Assembly: GCA_021014325.1 (NCBI GenBank) | Contig: CM037470.1 | Span: 2,728,001 to 2,792,000 of the forward strand | Length of the DNA: 64,000 nt | Source: Plazaster borealis | Taxonomy: Eukaryota; Echinodermata; Asteroidea; Forcipulatida; Labidiasteridae | Direction of reading: 5' to 3' | Part shown: piece after piece, positions 39,132-49,700 of the stretch | Position numbering within the stretch: the first letter of the stretch is position 1 | Layout of the letters: the number at the start of each line of letters is the position of its first letter | The notes under the pieces: model-generated | Told to the model about the DNA's origin: nothing | The model's database searches: none | What the model saw: only the letters and a program-made list of their open reading frames with translations | Translations under genes and position numbers: made by a program

Positions 39132-39599
39132 TCACTGATTGAGAATCATCGATGGTATCTCTAAGCTTCCATTAAAAACTGTTTTTTCTTTTCGTATAAT
39201 GGAACTATTAGACAGTGAAAGTTATCGCCAAAAATGTCCACTGCATTCTGTATGTAATACTTTTATTAATCCCCTAATTGGTACAATACTAGATGTACTT
39301 TTTTATTGGTTAAACTTATTCTTTGAGCATGTATATTGTGTAGTGTGGTTTACTTCAGTCTTGAAAAGTGGAGCTACGTATTTCAAAGTCATGCGTCACA
39401 CACTCAACTGACCAGTTACAACACCGCAAACATTCCATCATTTACTTAACCACGCCCACTTAACATAAACACTTAACTAAACCCAATTCGAAGTGACTGG
39501 TCATCCACTGCTACCCTTGTCTCTGGAAATAATTACAAAAGGGTATCAGATCGTCTGGTTTTTTTTGTTTCCAATATTGCCCCGTGAATCCGGTAGACT

Positions 39600-39964
39600 G
39601 TGAGGCCTCATCTCCTTGTGTAGGTTCGCGCAGGCGTACGCCGATTCAATCGGCCTGTTGCGTGCGTGGAGACTACTTTGTAACCAAACACGCGCCCCAT
39701 TGTTGACTATTGTTTACCAGCGCCCTTACGAATGTAATTAACAACACCTAATAAGGTTTAAATTGACGAGTGAAGCACGGGGAACGGCAGTCTATAACCT
39801 CAGAGGCACGGTGATCGGATAAGGCGGTCGGAATCCAGGCCAAAAGCGCTCCAGGGCATATACGGGGTTTAGAGGCACGAGGTTTTACGGTGTTGGAAAT
39901 CGCTCCGGGCTACGCCGCGCGTTTGGACGGCTGGAGTTGTTGAATTTGGTCGCTCAGGTCTGGC
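39600..39964 (+). promoter_or_regulatory. eyg: Probable promoter / 5' UTR region of the Pax gene
   Basis: This stretch is more CpG-rich than its surroundings and leads into the proposed first coding exon. It contains the 15-bp palindrome GCCGATTCAATCGGC at 39649-39663 next to AGGCGTACGCC. No TATA box is evident. The transcription start is not determinable. Confidence 0.35.
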
Positions 39965-39977
39965 ATGCATTTTAGCG
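39965..39977 (+). CDS. eyg: Pax exon 1 (coding part), proposed start
   Basis: ATGCATTTTAGCG precedes a good donor GTGAGT. Joining its single spare base to exon 2 gives [14 protein letters not shown], a usual length of leader before a paired domain. This is a short-exon inference; an upstream or alternative first exon could exist. Confidence 0.5.
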
Positions 39978-42900
39978 GTGAGTACAAACGAGTCCGTGCA
40001 TTTTTAAGAGGTTTTGTGATAGTTCTTAGTTTATTGATAGATGGTAGGTTAACCACGTGCCGAACCTTCTTGGAATTAATTGCTCCAGATTATAGTAACA
40101 TTCCGTTTCCGATTTAAAGTGTTTGACATTGGTCGAGGTTATGTAGACTACCTTATCATTCCAACATTAAAGCAGATGGTTTAAAGAGAGATGACCATTA
40201 AAACTTACTTAGTAATGAGCACTGCAGCTGTTGATAATGTTTAACATTTTGAGAAACAATTCCCTTCAAAGGAATGTGGTTTTAGAGAGAGGGATTCAAA
40301 AGCGTTTCAATCTGAGAAATGTTTCTGCATGAAACGTTTCTCAGATTGTGTATTCCAATTACGGATTATTCTTCCTGCGTGGACATAACCGCTCCAGATT
40401 TTCGGCAATATAATGAAATTAATTTCACAGGTTATGTTTTATTGTATACGTACACATTTATATTGGATTCAAACATCAAAAAACCAAAGGTACACTTTGC
40501 ATTTTAGGGGGATGATTTGGGTCTCATTTTGTCCATCAATAAAGAAAATTTACACAGAACGGAACATTTTCAAAATTAGTTTCTTCTTAGCAATATAACA
40601 CATTTGTGTTGACAGGTAAATCTAAATTGCAGGCAGTTAAACGAATCATTTTCTTCAAAAGTACTGAATGTACTGAATGAAAATAGCTTAATAGTTAAAG
40701 TAAAATAATCCTTTTCAGAAAAGGTTACCAGCCAAAACATTATTTTAGATGTACTAGTTTTGACTTTTCCCGCAATTTTTTTACCAAGCAGAAATTTGTT
40801 GTGCATTACACTTGCTTGCTTGTGGTTTTATAACTTTGTGCTCATTATACTTGTCACCTTTTGCAGAAGACATTTAAAGGCATCGTACACGTTTGGTAAT
40901 TGTCAAAGACCAGTGTTCTCATTCGGTGTATCCCAACATATGCATAAAATAACAAGCCTGTGAAAATTTGGGCTCAATTGGTCATCGAAGTTGCAAAAAA
41001 ATGATGAAAGAAAAAACACCCTTGTTGTACAAATTTGTGTGCTTTCAGATGTAGGAATACAAACTTCTTGCAAGAAGTTTTTATTATTTTAGTGAGAAAT
41101 TACCTCTTTCTCAAAAACTACGTTACTTCAGAGGGAGTCGTTTCTCACAATGTTTTATACTATCAACAGCTCTCTGTTGCTCGTTACCAAGTCAGTTTTT
41201 ATGCTAATATATATTTTGAGTAATTACCAAACGTGTACAGTGCCTTTAAGTTTCATGGCCCGATTTTCGCTGGCATATTTGTTTTATATACATTTTTTCT
41301 CTGAACGAATTTTGACAGATGAAACTGTTTCAAAACGAATTGTTGATTCTGACAATAATTCATTTTTAGTTTTTCATTAACCATCACTTATCGTTTGCGG
41401 AGTTCTTTTCGTGCAATGCCTTATTAAATGAAATCTTATAACTTTCTTAAATCTATACATGAAATGGCTTTTTAAAATTGTAATTTTATTTTTCGGGTCA
41501 GTTCAGCCAAAAATCGGACCTAAAATCTGTTACTGTTTGGAGTGTATTTACCCGAGACACATACTAGCACAATTCTGCAGTTTCCACACTTCAGCTATTT
41601 CCTAAGAACTTTACACTGAAACGTACCGAGTTTCGTAATTTTATTTTCTTGACATTGTAGTTGTGATAAAACAAAACAAAATAAAAAACAAAACGTATCA
41701 GAAGGATAAACACAATCGAAACTCAAAGTTACTGCTTTGATTAATAAAAAACAGGGTCTATAAATTTCACATATTAGAAAGCCTAATTTTCAGACTTTTG
41801 TTCACGAACACAAGAAATAATTCATTGTTCATTTGTTTAGTGTTGCACTTTTTAAAAAGATATGCACTGGTTTTGCCGAAGTATAAAAAGTAAACAAGAT
41901 TATTGCTATGCACTGGTTTTGCCGAAGTATAAAAAGTAAACAAGATTATTGCTTTTACCCTCATTTGGAAAACAAAATGCACCAGTCCTGTTGAAAGTGT
42001 TCACGAGGAAGAAAATAGGCAGTCTCAATATGTTAAAATATTTTGACTTCTCAACGATGGCGCAACCGTCCACTTCAAAATTCACAAAAACTTTAAAAAA
42101 ATTATACAATAGCATAAAAAGAGTTAAAAAATTTTCTGATTAGATAAAACCAATCATTATATTGAGTATTGCATCTATTGAGTTATTATTGAGAAAACAT
42201 CACAATAAATAAATTCGGTATCTCTTAATTAATCCACACAGTTTGTGTATCAGACTTTTCATAACGATCTCTGGTTTCAACTCGTTCCATCCAGCTGACG
42301 GCGGTTTCAACCAACTCGGGGGTATGTTTGTCAACGGGCGCCCTCTGCCGGAGACAATGAGACACCGCATCGTGGAGATGGCTCACTGCGGGGCGCGACC
42401 ATGTGACATTTCAAGACAACTTCTCGTATCGCACGGCTGTGTGAATAAGATCTTAGGTATGTGTATTTTTTTTACAGGCAAATCAAAGGCCTTGGAATGC
42501 ACTGAGATTTTGTTAAGACTGTCTCACTATATCCAAGAATTTAAATGAAATTAACATTTAGCGCTAACAGTGTTTTGTTATTGGAGATTGTCTGGGCTAT
42601 AAATATCTCTCGGCCTACATTTTTTTGAGACGCACATGGAATTTTAGGTCAAATCCCCTTATGCTTTTACTATTCATTTGGCTAGTTTAGGTATTCCTGA
42701 AACCATTTTAACTCCTTAGGAGTATTCAGCCCCGTCAGCTGAATAGCCGCACAGGTTCCCAAATCAATGCCAACAATTTCCACTTTCATATACATTGATA
42801 TTCTTTAGTCAATAATATATATTTTATCAAAGTGACACCATTTTCTTTTTATCCAATTCAAAATCAATATGAAGTCGAGGCTCGAAAGACAGATTAGTCA

Positions 42901-45900
42901 GTCACACTTTTTGTTTCGATGAAAATAATGTATTGCGCTATTGCTTTTGCGAATGGGGAACAGAACCCAGTAATCTGTGAAGTAAATTTTATAAAGAAAT
43001 TGTTTACTCTCCATTACAGTCTTTTTGATACAGTGCTCGTATTATTGTATTGTTGTCCCCAGGTCGTTTTCTTGAGACTGGCTCCTTACGACCAGGCACA
43101 ATCGGTGGGAGTAAACCCAAAGTAGCCACGCCCTCTGTGGTGGAGAAAATCGAGAGATATAAACAGGATAACCCAACCATATTCGCCTGGGAGATTAGAG
43201 ATAAACTTGTATCTGACGGTAAGTGGTGTTAAATGCTCGTCAGTTCTTTATATTTATTTTAAATAAATTATCACTAATTACTTAATTTTTTCATTTTACG
43301 TTTCTTTTTTCTTGATAATCATTTGAAGAAGAAAGTTTCCTCGACAGAAAAAGTTGTTTTTGTTTCCTCTTTATAGATTTCGTTTGTTTATTTATTGTGA
43401 AATATTTTCATTGTGTGCATTTGACAATGTAAAGCGTTTCTTAATTAGAGAGACTTTCGGGGACGCTAGGTGGCAGCTGTCTGGTTTGTCTGCTGCCACC
43501 TAGCGTTTCAATGAGTCTCTCATTGTGTTTTTTTTCGTTTCCCCACCCCCTGACATTAATGCAAATATATAAAAAAAACAATATAATTATTATTACATAT
43601 TTCAAAAGAAAAATTTATAAATATAAAAAAGACCAACAAAATAGTTGCATGAGATATGCTGACTCAATCGATAATTGATATTTTTTGGTTCCAATTTCTG
43701 CAGGCGTTTGCACAACGTCCACCGTACCAAGTGTGTCTTCCATCAATCGCATACTGCGCAATCGCGCTGCGGAGCGTGCAGCCGCAGAATACGCCAGGGC
43801 CACCGAGCAGGCGTACATGAGCGACTACGCCAGCGCATGGGCACACTACGCACCCCCGTATGGCATTGTGCCGGGGTTGAGGATGGACAGTCGACTGGAT
43901 CCGAGGCAGTCGTTGAGGGCGTGTTGTTCTGGTTTGTTTTGTGGGCCACCTTTTGGAACGTATCCACCAGGTAAGTTTTGGACCCTTATTTGAAAGAATA
44001 AACAAACAAACAATAAATAAATAAATAAATAAAAACAAGCGGAGGTGTGACCAGACTACTTAATACAATCGTTTATTTACACTGTCTGGATGGCCTGTTT
44101 ATGCTAAATTTCATGTTATTTCCTGCAGGTCTTGCACCTTCCTCCGAGTCACCATCGCCTCCCCCAACCGCTGATAACTACAACAATGATGTCCCCGTCT
44201 CCATGGTTACTGCATCATCCCTAGCCAGTTCTCGTGCCAGGTCCCCCTCACCAGACACACCCGTCTCCTCGTCCGAGAACATGAACTATCCCCCAGAGTT
44301 GGAATCTCCCTACAAGGACCCAATCACCGAAGAGCAGAGGAGGAAACTGCGCAGGAGCAGAACGACGTTCACCCCGGAGCAAATACAGGTTAGCAAGAGA
44401 GGGCGGTATTACCCCCTCGTCTTTGCATTCCAAGTCCTCCGAATTCGCCGTATTTTTGACCGCGTGAGGGCGTTTGTGGACCAATTTTTACGTGATGAAA
44501 AACAAGTAAACAAACGTTTTTTGTTTTTTTCATTTTCTTTATTATGTTTATGTATTTCGTCAATGATGCAAGAAAACTACTACAGGAAATTAAAATAAGA
44601 TGAAACTGTAATTGTGATGCCAGACATTCCCTGAAGAAAGCGCCCTCATGAGGTCAGAAATATGGTCAATTGGGATACCTTCATCTCCATGTACATCACC
44701 ACTGCTGGTGCTGCCATTTGCCATTAATTAGCCATATCAGAAGACACTAATTTAAACGTATTCTTCAATAATGCTTGCCACTCTTTCTTCCCATTCGACA
44801 GACATTCATTTCATCAAGCCATAGAGGGCGCTTGTAAGCTCCCTTTAGAAAAGTCATGTATTGCCGATAGACACGAATACCCGATCTCGTTCAGTGTATA
44901 TTATTTCTTTTACATTGCAAAGCAGCAATAAGGCCGTATCCGATTTCTGGTGGTTACAGCTACGGCTACGACTGTTGCTAAGGGTGTTGCTAAAAACTTA
45001 CTTCTCTTCAAGGCATGATGACGCGGAGATCTAGCCGTAGCCGTAGCCGTAGCTGTAGCTGCCAATTCGGACACGGCGTAAAAGTAAATTCAAGTAGTAC
45101 AGTAAATTCGTCAAGATGGAATGAGGAACATCGTCTAACTTTAGGGGGAATGATTTTTATTCTGTTATCAGATTCTCGAGAAGGAGTTTGAGAAATCTCA
45201 CTATCCCTGCGTCTCGACGAGAGAAGACCTCGCCAACAAGACGACGCTGTCCGAAGCTCGGGTACAGGTACGAGCCGTAAGGCTCACCCATTACTCTTAA
45301 CAATGAGAAACTCACTTTGAGAAACTCATCTTGAGAAACTCACTGTGAGAAACAAAAAACTCATCCATGGTGAACAACTCTAAATGGATCACTCGGTGTA
45401 TTTCAGACTAGAAACTCACCGTGAGACACAAAAAACTCACCACAGTGAACAGTTCATAATGGATCAATCGATAGTTTTCAGACGAGAAACTCATGAGACA
45501 CAAAAACTCACCAATGCAAACTACTTATAAAGGCCATTTCTTGTCATTCTTTGAGAAAAAAACTCACACAAGACAAAAACTCGATAAAGAGTAAATGTTT
45601 TGGGCACGCTTCAATATTCTTGGGCAAATGCCGAGCTCTAGAGCATGCAATAATTACAACGTGCAAAAGTAATTTATTCAGCCATAAGACCTTTCTTGTG
45701 AAAACTCCATTTAAGACAACAATTTTGTTGCCCAAATATTCATAAATTACTACAAGAAAAATGGTGTTTTATTAAAAACGATTTTGGTAAAAAAAGTCAA
45801 GTGTTATAACGGACAGTTAGATTGTTGCATAAATTATTATGTTACTTACAACCTTGTTTTATTTCTTTCTTTCCCAGGTTTGGTTTTCCAATCGCCGTGC

Positions 45901-46141
45901 AAAATGGCGCCGCCACAAGAAAGTTGGCACCCTCCAACATCCGGGACCGCTGTTGGCCCACCATCATTCCCATCGTGCCATGTACCAGACACCGGCTGCA
46001 GTCGCCCTCCCGCGGGCGTACAAGGCCATGCAGCTGGAGGGCGGGAAATTGACGCTCAGACCTTCCATGTCGTCTGCTTTCACACCGCTTACGTTGACAA
46101 ACACACAAGCCACATCTGCTACGTCGAGTGATTCTCCGTAG
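39965..46141 (+). CDS. eyg: Pax transcription factor, eyegone-like, complete
   Basis: Seven exons (39965-39977, 42295-42456, 43063-43218, 43704-43970, 44129-44388, 45172-45267, 45878-46141) give 1,218 bases and 405 residues, in frame at every junction. The protein would bind DNA in the nucleus through a paired domain (about residues 5-131, both PAI and RED halves) and a homeodomain (about 273-332). The homeodomain has Ser at position 50 ([11 protein letters not shown]), as in Pax rather than Gln50 paired-class proteins. Eyegone-branch signs are RED ending [17 protein letters not shown], homeodomain text [15 protein letters not shown] with [12 protein letters not shown], and no octapeptide in the linker. 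Insect eyegone has lost most of the PAI half; here it is intact. Pax4/6 is the main alternative: the homeodomain starts [12 protein letters not shown] and differs clearly from Pax6. The first 13-base coding exon is the least certain part. Pax identity is near certain, subfamily likely. Confidence 0.88.
40720..40800. mobile_element. MITE fragment, CCCAATTTCATA family
   Basis: AAAGGTTACCAGCCAAAAC and TACCAAGCAGAAAT match the middle of 53573-53771. It is in Pax intron 1, next to family A copy 5. Confidence 0.4.
40874..41249 (+). mobile_element. TTAA-flanked MITE (family A), copy 5, in Pax intron 1
   Basis: Left end TTAAAGGCATCGTACACGTT and right end ACGTGTACAGTGCCTTTAA with the standard interior in plus orientation. 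Confidence 0.85.
41861..41952. repeat. Perfect 46-bp tandem duplication in Pax intron 1
   Basis: TATGCACTGGTTTTGCCGAA followed by GTATAAAAAGTAAACAAGAT and TATTGC occurs twice in succession without visible difference. Confidence 0.85.
42295..42456 (+). CDS. eyg: Pax exon 2: PAI half of paired domain
   Basis: Acceptor CGTTCCATCCAG, donor GTATGT. It encodes [20 protein letters not shown] and on through [20 protein letters not shown], the full N-terminal helix-turn-helix of a paired domain. The usual CVSKIL reads CVNKIL here. Confidence 0.92.
43063..43218 (+). CDS. eyg: Pax exon 3: PAI end, linker and RED start
   Basis: Acceptor TTGTTGTCCCCAG, donor GTAAGT. It encodes [20 protein letters not shown] and [18 protein letters not shown]. 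The [11 protein letters not shown] linker is characteristic of Pax proteins. Confidence 0.92.
43449..43520. mobile_element. Inverted-repeat element with paired CTCF-like motifs, in Pax intron 3
   Basis: ACGCTAGGTGGCAGC (43463-43477) and its exact reverse complement (43492-43506) are separated by 14 bp, with outer arms GAGAGACTTTC and ATGAGTCTCTC. The arm matches the CTCF consensus CCASYAGRKGGCRS at 12 of 14 positions. The same element type is at 46752-46865 and 56170-56307. Confidence 0.7.
43704..43970 (+). CDS. eyg: Pax exon 4: RED end and linker
   Basis: Acceptor TTTCTGCAG, donor GTAAGT. It encodes [20 protein letters not shown], then a Tyr/Ala-rich stretch ([20 protein letters not shown]) and a short Cys-rich piece ([12 protein letters not shown]). 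Confidence 0.9.
44129..44388 (+). CDS. eyg: Pax exon 5: Ser/Pro linker and homeodomain start
   Basis: Acceptor TTTCCTGCAG, donor GTTAGC (weak but in frame). A Ser/Pro-rich linker ([29 protein letters not shown]) leads to [20 protein letters not shown], the first 14 homeodomain positions. The frame stays open past the donor; that extension is intronic. Confidence 0.9.
44942..45078. mobile_element. MITE in Pax intron 5
   Basis: Ends CGTATCCGATTTCTGGTGGT with TACAGCTACGGCTACG, and TAGCCGTAGCCGTAGCTGTA with CAATTCGGACACGGCG, are inverted repeats. The middle matches 18236-18345. Confidence 0.55.
45172..45267 (+). CDS. eyg: Pax exon 6: homeodomain middle
   Basis: Acceptor TCTGTTATCAG, donor GTACGA. 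It encodes [20 protein letters not shown] and then [12 protein letters not shown], homeodomain helices 1 and 2. The split before VWFSN is the common paired-class homeobox intron position. Confidence 0.92.
45296..45590. repeat. Tandem repeat of GAGAAACTCAC-type units in Pax intron 6
   Basis: Short near-palindromic units (GAGAAACTCAC, CGTGAGACACAAAAAACTCA) recur about a dozen times. On top of this is a longer period of roughly 85 bp with AATGGATCA and TTTCAGAC. Confidence 0.65.
45878..46141 (+). CDS. eyg: Pax exon 7: recognition helix and C-terminus
   Basis: Acceptor TTTCTTTCCCAG. It encodes [17 protein letters not shown], a His-rich stretch ([13 protein letters not shown]) and a Thr/Ser-rich end, stopping at TAG 46139-46141. 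The 85 or so residues after the homeodomain are short for a Pax activation domain. Confidence 0.92.
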   Translation, partial: VWFSNRRAKWRRHKKVGTLQHPGPLLAHHHSHRAMYQTPAAVALPRAYKAMQLEGGKLTLRPSMSSAFTPLTLTNTQATSATSSDSP

Positions 46142-46751
46142 AAAGTGAAAAAGCAGGTCTTGAGGTCTCTTCCATGGTCTCTTCCATAAAAGAAGCAATG
46201 TATTATATTATTGTGTTATCAATTATGTAAAGTAACGGGCTGGCAAAGCGTCTACTATTCTCTAATATTTGAGCGCTAAAAGTTACTTATTGTACATTAA
46301 AAAGCACTATTGCATCGTATTTAAAATCAGTTCGATTCAGCTTTGAGCAGTAAAATTAATACCAATAAAGAGGATCAAAAATTATTTATTTCACATTCAG
46401 ATAACTATGTGAATTTTAAAACCATAGAGACACTCAAGTTGTCCGACGTTCTTCTTAACAATATAGAAAAATGGGCAAAATAGAAAGACACGATGATTAA
46501 AAAAGAAATCCCATTAAAAAGATGTGTTTCTTTTTTCACCGATGATTTGTATTAGGGCGCCCTCCATTGTTCTAATCATAAGTCAAACAGTGCCCCATAA
46601 AGCCGTTTTGTGGCAATGATCATTATTTGTTATCTTATTGAATGAAAACGCAAAATTTGGTTAAGTTACGTATTTTTAGTACCAAATATTATTATTTTGA
46701 GTTAACTTGATGATTGAAAACTGAACTGTACCTGTACACTGCGGGAGTTTG
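46142..46751 (+). other. eyg: Pax 3' untranslated region
   Basis: No coding content. AATAAA at 46364-46369 is a candidate polyadenylation signal about 220 bp after the stop. A second AATAAA is at 47174-47179. Confidence 0.5.
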
Positions 46752-46865
46752 TGACAATAGGTGGCAGCAGACACCAGGTAGTTTTCAAATGACTGCGTCA
46801 TTCTGAGCATGCGTACAATTCCGAGAACGATAGATGTCTGCTGCCAACTAGCGTCCCAAAACATT
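46752..46865. mobile_element. Inverted-repeat element with CTCF-like arms, downstream of Pax
   Basis: Left arm ATAGGTGGCAGCAGACA, right arm TGTCTGCTGCCAACTAGCGT followed by CCC. The interior TTCTGAGCATGCG and CCGAGAACGAT matches the interior of 56170-56307 in reverse. The left arm has decayed more than the right. Confidence 0.6.
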
Positions 46866-47370
46866 CCTCCGTTTAAAACATTTTTCAAACTGCCTCAGAA
46901 TGTGCAATGTCAAAATCTTTTACCCTAAAACTAAAATTGATTCAACTTTATTTTTCTATTAGGTTGCCAAATATTACTAAGACGTAAATGAGAAGTATGC
47001 CATTTTAAAATTCGAATTTCTCCTCAAACGACTCGAACTTTCTGAAATCGACGTTCTTTAACTTATTTTGTTTTGCTTTAGGAAAAAAAATCGCTTCTGG
47101 CAGGTAGACTCGCTAGCAGTCGTTTCCTCTCGCATTTCTAATGTAAATCTAAGTGCTCTTTACCTTATTGTGCAATAAAACGCAATTTATTCAAATATTG
47201 TGTCAAATTTTGTCAAAATGTTTGTTCTCTCTCTCTGGTATGAATAGCAGGGTCAACACGAGAGGCTGGAATGGCGAAATAAATATTAATCAATAATAAC
47301 AAACAATCTTATGATGTATGGATGATTACTCTTGTCAGCAGTCAACTGAAGGAATTGAATCACTGGGCAA
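46866..47370. other. Intergenic, nothing recognised apart from AATAAA at 47174
   Basis: AT-rich sequence without coding support. Confidence 0.4.
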
Positions 47371-47374
47371 CCGT

Positions 47375-47530
47375 CACCGAGGTCAAGTGGTTAGAATTTC
47401 TAACCTGCACTCATCACAAGGTTGTGGGTTCGAATCCCACCAAGCCAACCGCTAATTTCACAATGACTTGTACTCATCACAAGGTTGTGGGTTCGAATCC
47501 CACCAAGCTAACCGCTAATTTCACAATGAC
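47375..47530 (+). repeat. tRNA-like sequence with duplicated 3' half
   Basis: GCAACCGTCACCGAGGTCAA and AGTGGTTAGAATTTCTAACC resemble a tRNA 5' half. Then ACTCATCACAAGGTTGTGGG, with B box GGTTCGAATCCCACCAAGC, occurs twice, 62 bp apart. It looks like a SINE head or tRNA pseudogene; the acceptor stem does not pair. Confidence 0.45.
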
Positions 47531-47691
47531 TAGAATAAGTATTCTCATCTAGTTTAATCACAATTTATTGATTTGTGCAATTCAAAATCATAGACGTTGA
47601 ACCACATGTTTGTATGACTGAGAGATTGGCTGTTGCCAGCTTGGCGTGTATGGAAACTTTGACGAGTTCCCTTGTTGGTTAGATCATCTAG

Positions 47692-47738
47692 ATAAACAAA
47701 CAAACAACCAAACAAACAAACAAACAAACAAACCAACA
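47692..47738. repeat. (AAAC)n microsatellite
   Basis: A run of ACAAACAAACAAAC with a few substitutions. Confidence 0.85.
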
Positions 47739-47825
47739 AACATTGTTAATTGTATAATACACATCAGTGATGAAAAGACGTATCCAATACTGAAAGAAAA
47801 TATCCATGGTCAGCTTTGGTGCACA

Positions 47826-47847
47826 TGGCGGTCGCTAGCGACCGCCA
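47826..47847. repeat. 22-bp perfect palindrome
   Basis: TGGCGGTCGCTAGCGACCGC plus CA reads the same on both strands. Its core GGTCGCTAGCGACC is shared with the palindrome at 4925-4944. Confidence 0.8.
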
Positions 47848-49604
47848 AAAACACGATCGGTATGACGTTGAAATAATGGTCATAAAAAAAACCTATGGTC
47901 CCCATGTCTACCGCCCCCATTCGGTTGTTTTAATGATTCAACGTTCGGGGGATCATGAAGGATCAATGATTTCTCAACCGTTCTATATTGAAATATTGGT
48001 GGCTGATCCAAATAGGAACCCCCCCTTCACCATATTAAAATATACCTGACACCTGCTTATATAGTGTCACACACTGGATTTCGTAGCCGCCCAGCCGGAG
48101 GCCCCCCTCCCTCCCCCTGCCAAATGAATTCCAGTCCATGATCAACAAACGACTCTCCATATCCGCTCCTGTCTCCTGTTTTGCCTGACAGACCATTAGA
48201 GCGTGCAGAATCTGTGGCAGCTGACTGGCACCAAAGCACTAAAAATTAATAAAAAATGTTTGTTCCCCTTGAAAATGACAACTTTAACCAAATTTAACAA
48301 GACATATAATACTGCCCCCAAAAACGAATTACAATAAAACATCGTGTTACTAACTGTCAATACTTTTTTCAAAGGCGGCTCTTGACACCTAAACGCAATT
48401 TAGAGTGTAACATTTTTAGACATTAGGTCTACCAATGTTGTTCATACACAGAATAAAAATATCACACTTTTATCATTGCCGATTCTACCTTTAACTTTGA
48501 TTACATAAAATTAATATCACGGCAGCTCTATCAAAAAAATGTGGATTGAAGAATTACGATCCATCAGTGCAACACAGCGCCCTGACCGTACACAAGACCT
48601 CTGGGTGCGACATCCGCATTGACATTACGTTTATTACCAGTTGACGACAGAGATATCAAACAAACTCTTCAGAAGATAGCACTCGCCATATACTCCCATT
48701 GACTGGGGCTTCGCTAAGCACTTGAACTCCCACGAAAAGAACATCGGTGTATAGTAAAATCCATACTTAGCCTCGGGTTAAACTCTGAGAAAAATCGATG
48801 CTATGAGTTTTATAGCGTATTCTACGGATTAGATTCGGGTACGGGCATTTGGATTTTTCGTTGAAGAGTATGTTACGCGCTGGCTTTGCATGATGATTTT
48901 GTACTCTAACATTTTTATCCAATCTCAAGTATTATGGAAGTGCAAGTGGGCAGAGAAACCTGATAAGTCTTGCTTGGGTTCCCTTTCAGTGCAAGTGCTG
49001 CCAGACATAACAGTAGGCCTAGGCTACGCCCGATTATTAATGCCAGGAATCAATGAAAAAAAATAGAGTAATATGTTATTTTGGACAGTGGTATCGCCCG
49101 ACCTAAGCCTGTGTCACCACAACGGTTTATCATTACTCTTAACAAAATCGGGCAACAATTTCGTACTTTTTTTTTGCTCATCCACTGGTGGTCTACGCAA
49201 TTTCCTAATTGCATTATTCTACCCAAACATTGTGGAACAAATTGTAAAAAAAAATATTAATGACCAATCTAGTAGTAGAATAATTTACGCAATCCCCATG
49301 TTGCTCGACGTTTTTACGATGGCCTCATACAATATGCAGGATTGATATACATATATTAACAAACACAATCATTATTACAAGAATATGAAACAAATTTGGA
49401 AATATTTTCCTTTAAAAAAATAATCTACCGGCAATACTTATTTTGTGTTGAACTGCTCTTTACTTCCAACAATTTCAATTTAAATCTGCATTATTTGCAA
49501 ATACTGCGTAAAGACAATGTTGTATGTTGTATGTGCAATTGATTACAATTTGTAATAATTTAACGAAATGCCTGCAGAATGGAAGACATAACTTTTAAAC
49601 AAAC
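47848..49604. other. Intergenic, no gene recognised
   Basis: No coding frame with splice or family support. An AT-rich stretch is at 49350-49560. Confidence 0.4.
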
Positions 49605-49700
49605 TTCTACGGTGGGCGTTTTTTTGTTTGTTCGTTGGGGTGTTTGTTGGGGTGTTTGTTTGTTTGTTTTGTTTGTTTGTTTGTTTGTTTGTTTGTTGGT
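49605..49700. repeat. (GTTT)n microsatellite
   Basis: GTTTGTTTGTTTG runs interspersed with GTTGGGGTGTTT blocks. The reverse-complement composition is seen at 51950-52075. Confidence 0.85.

Noticed and set aside
44389..44598. Extension of Pax exon 5 past 44388
   Set aside because: The homeodomain continues exactly in exon 6; the extension breaks it.
39965..46141. Assignment of the Pax gene to Pax6 or Pax3/7
   Set aside because: The homeodomain ([15 protein letters not shown]) and RED tail ([14 protein letters not shown]) differ from both, and there is no octapeptide as in Pax3/7.
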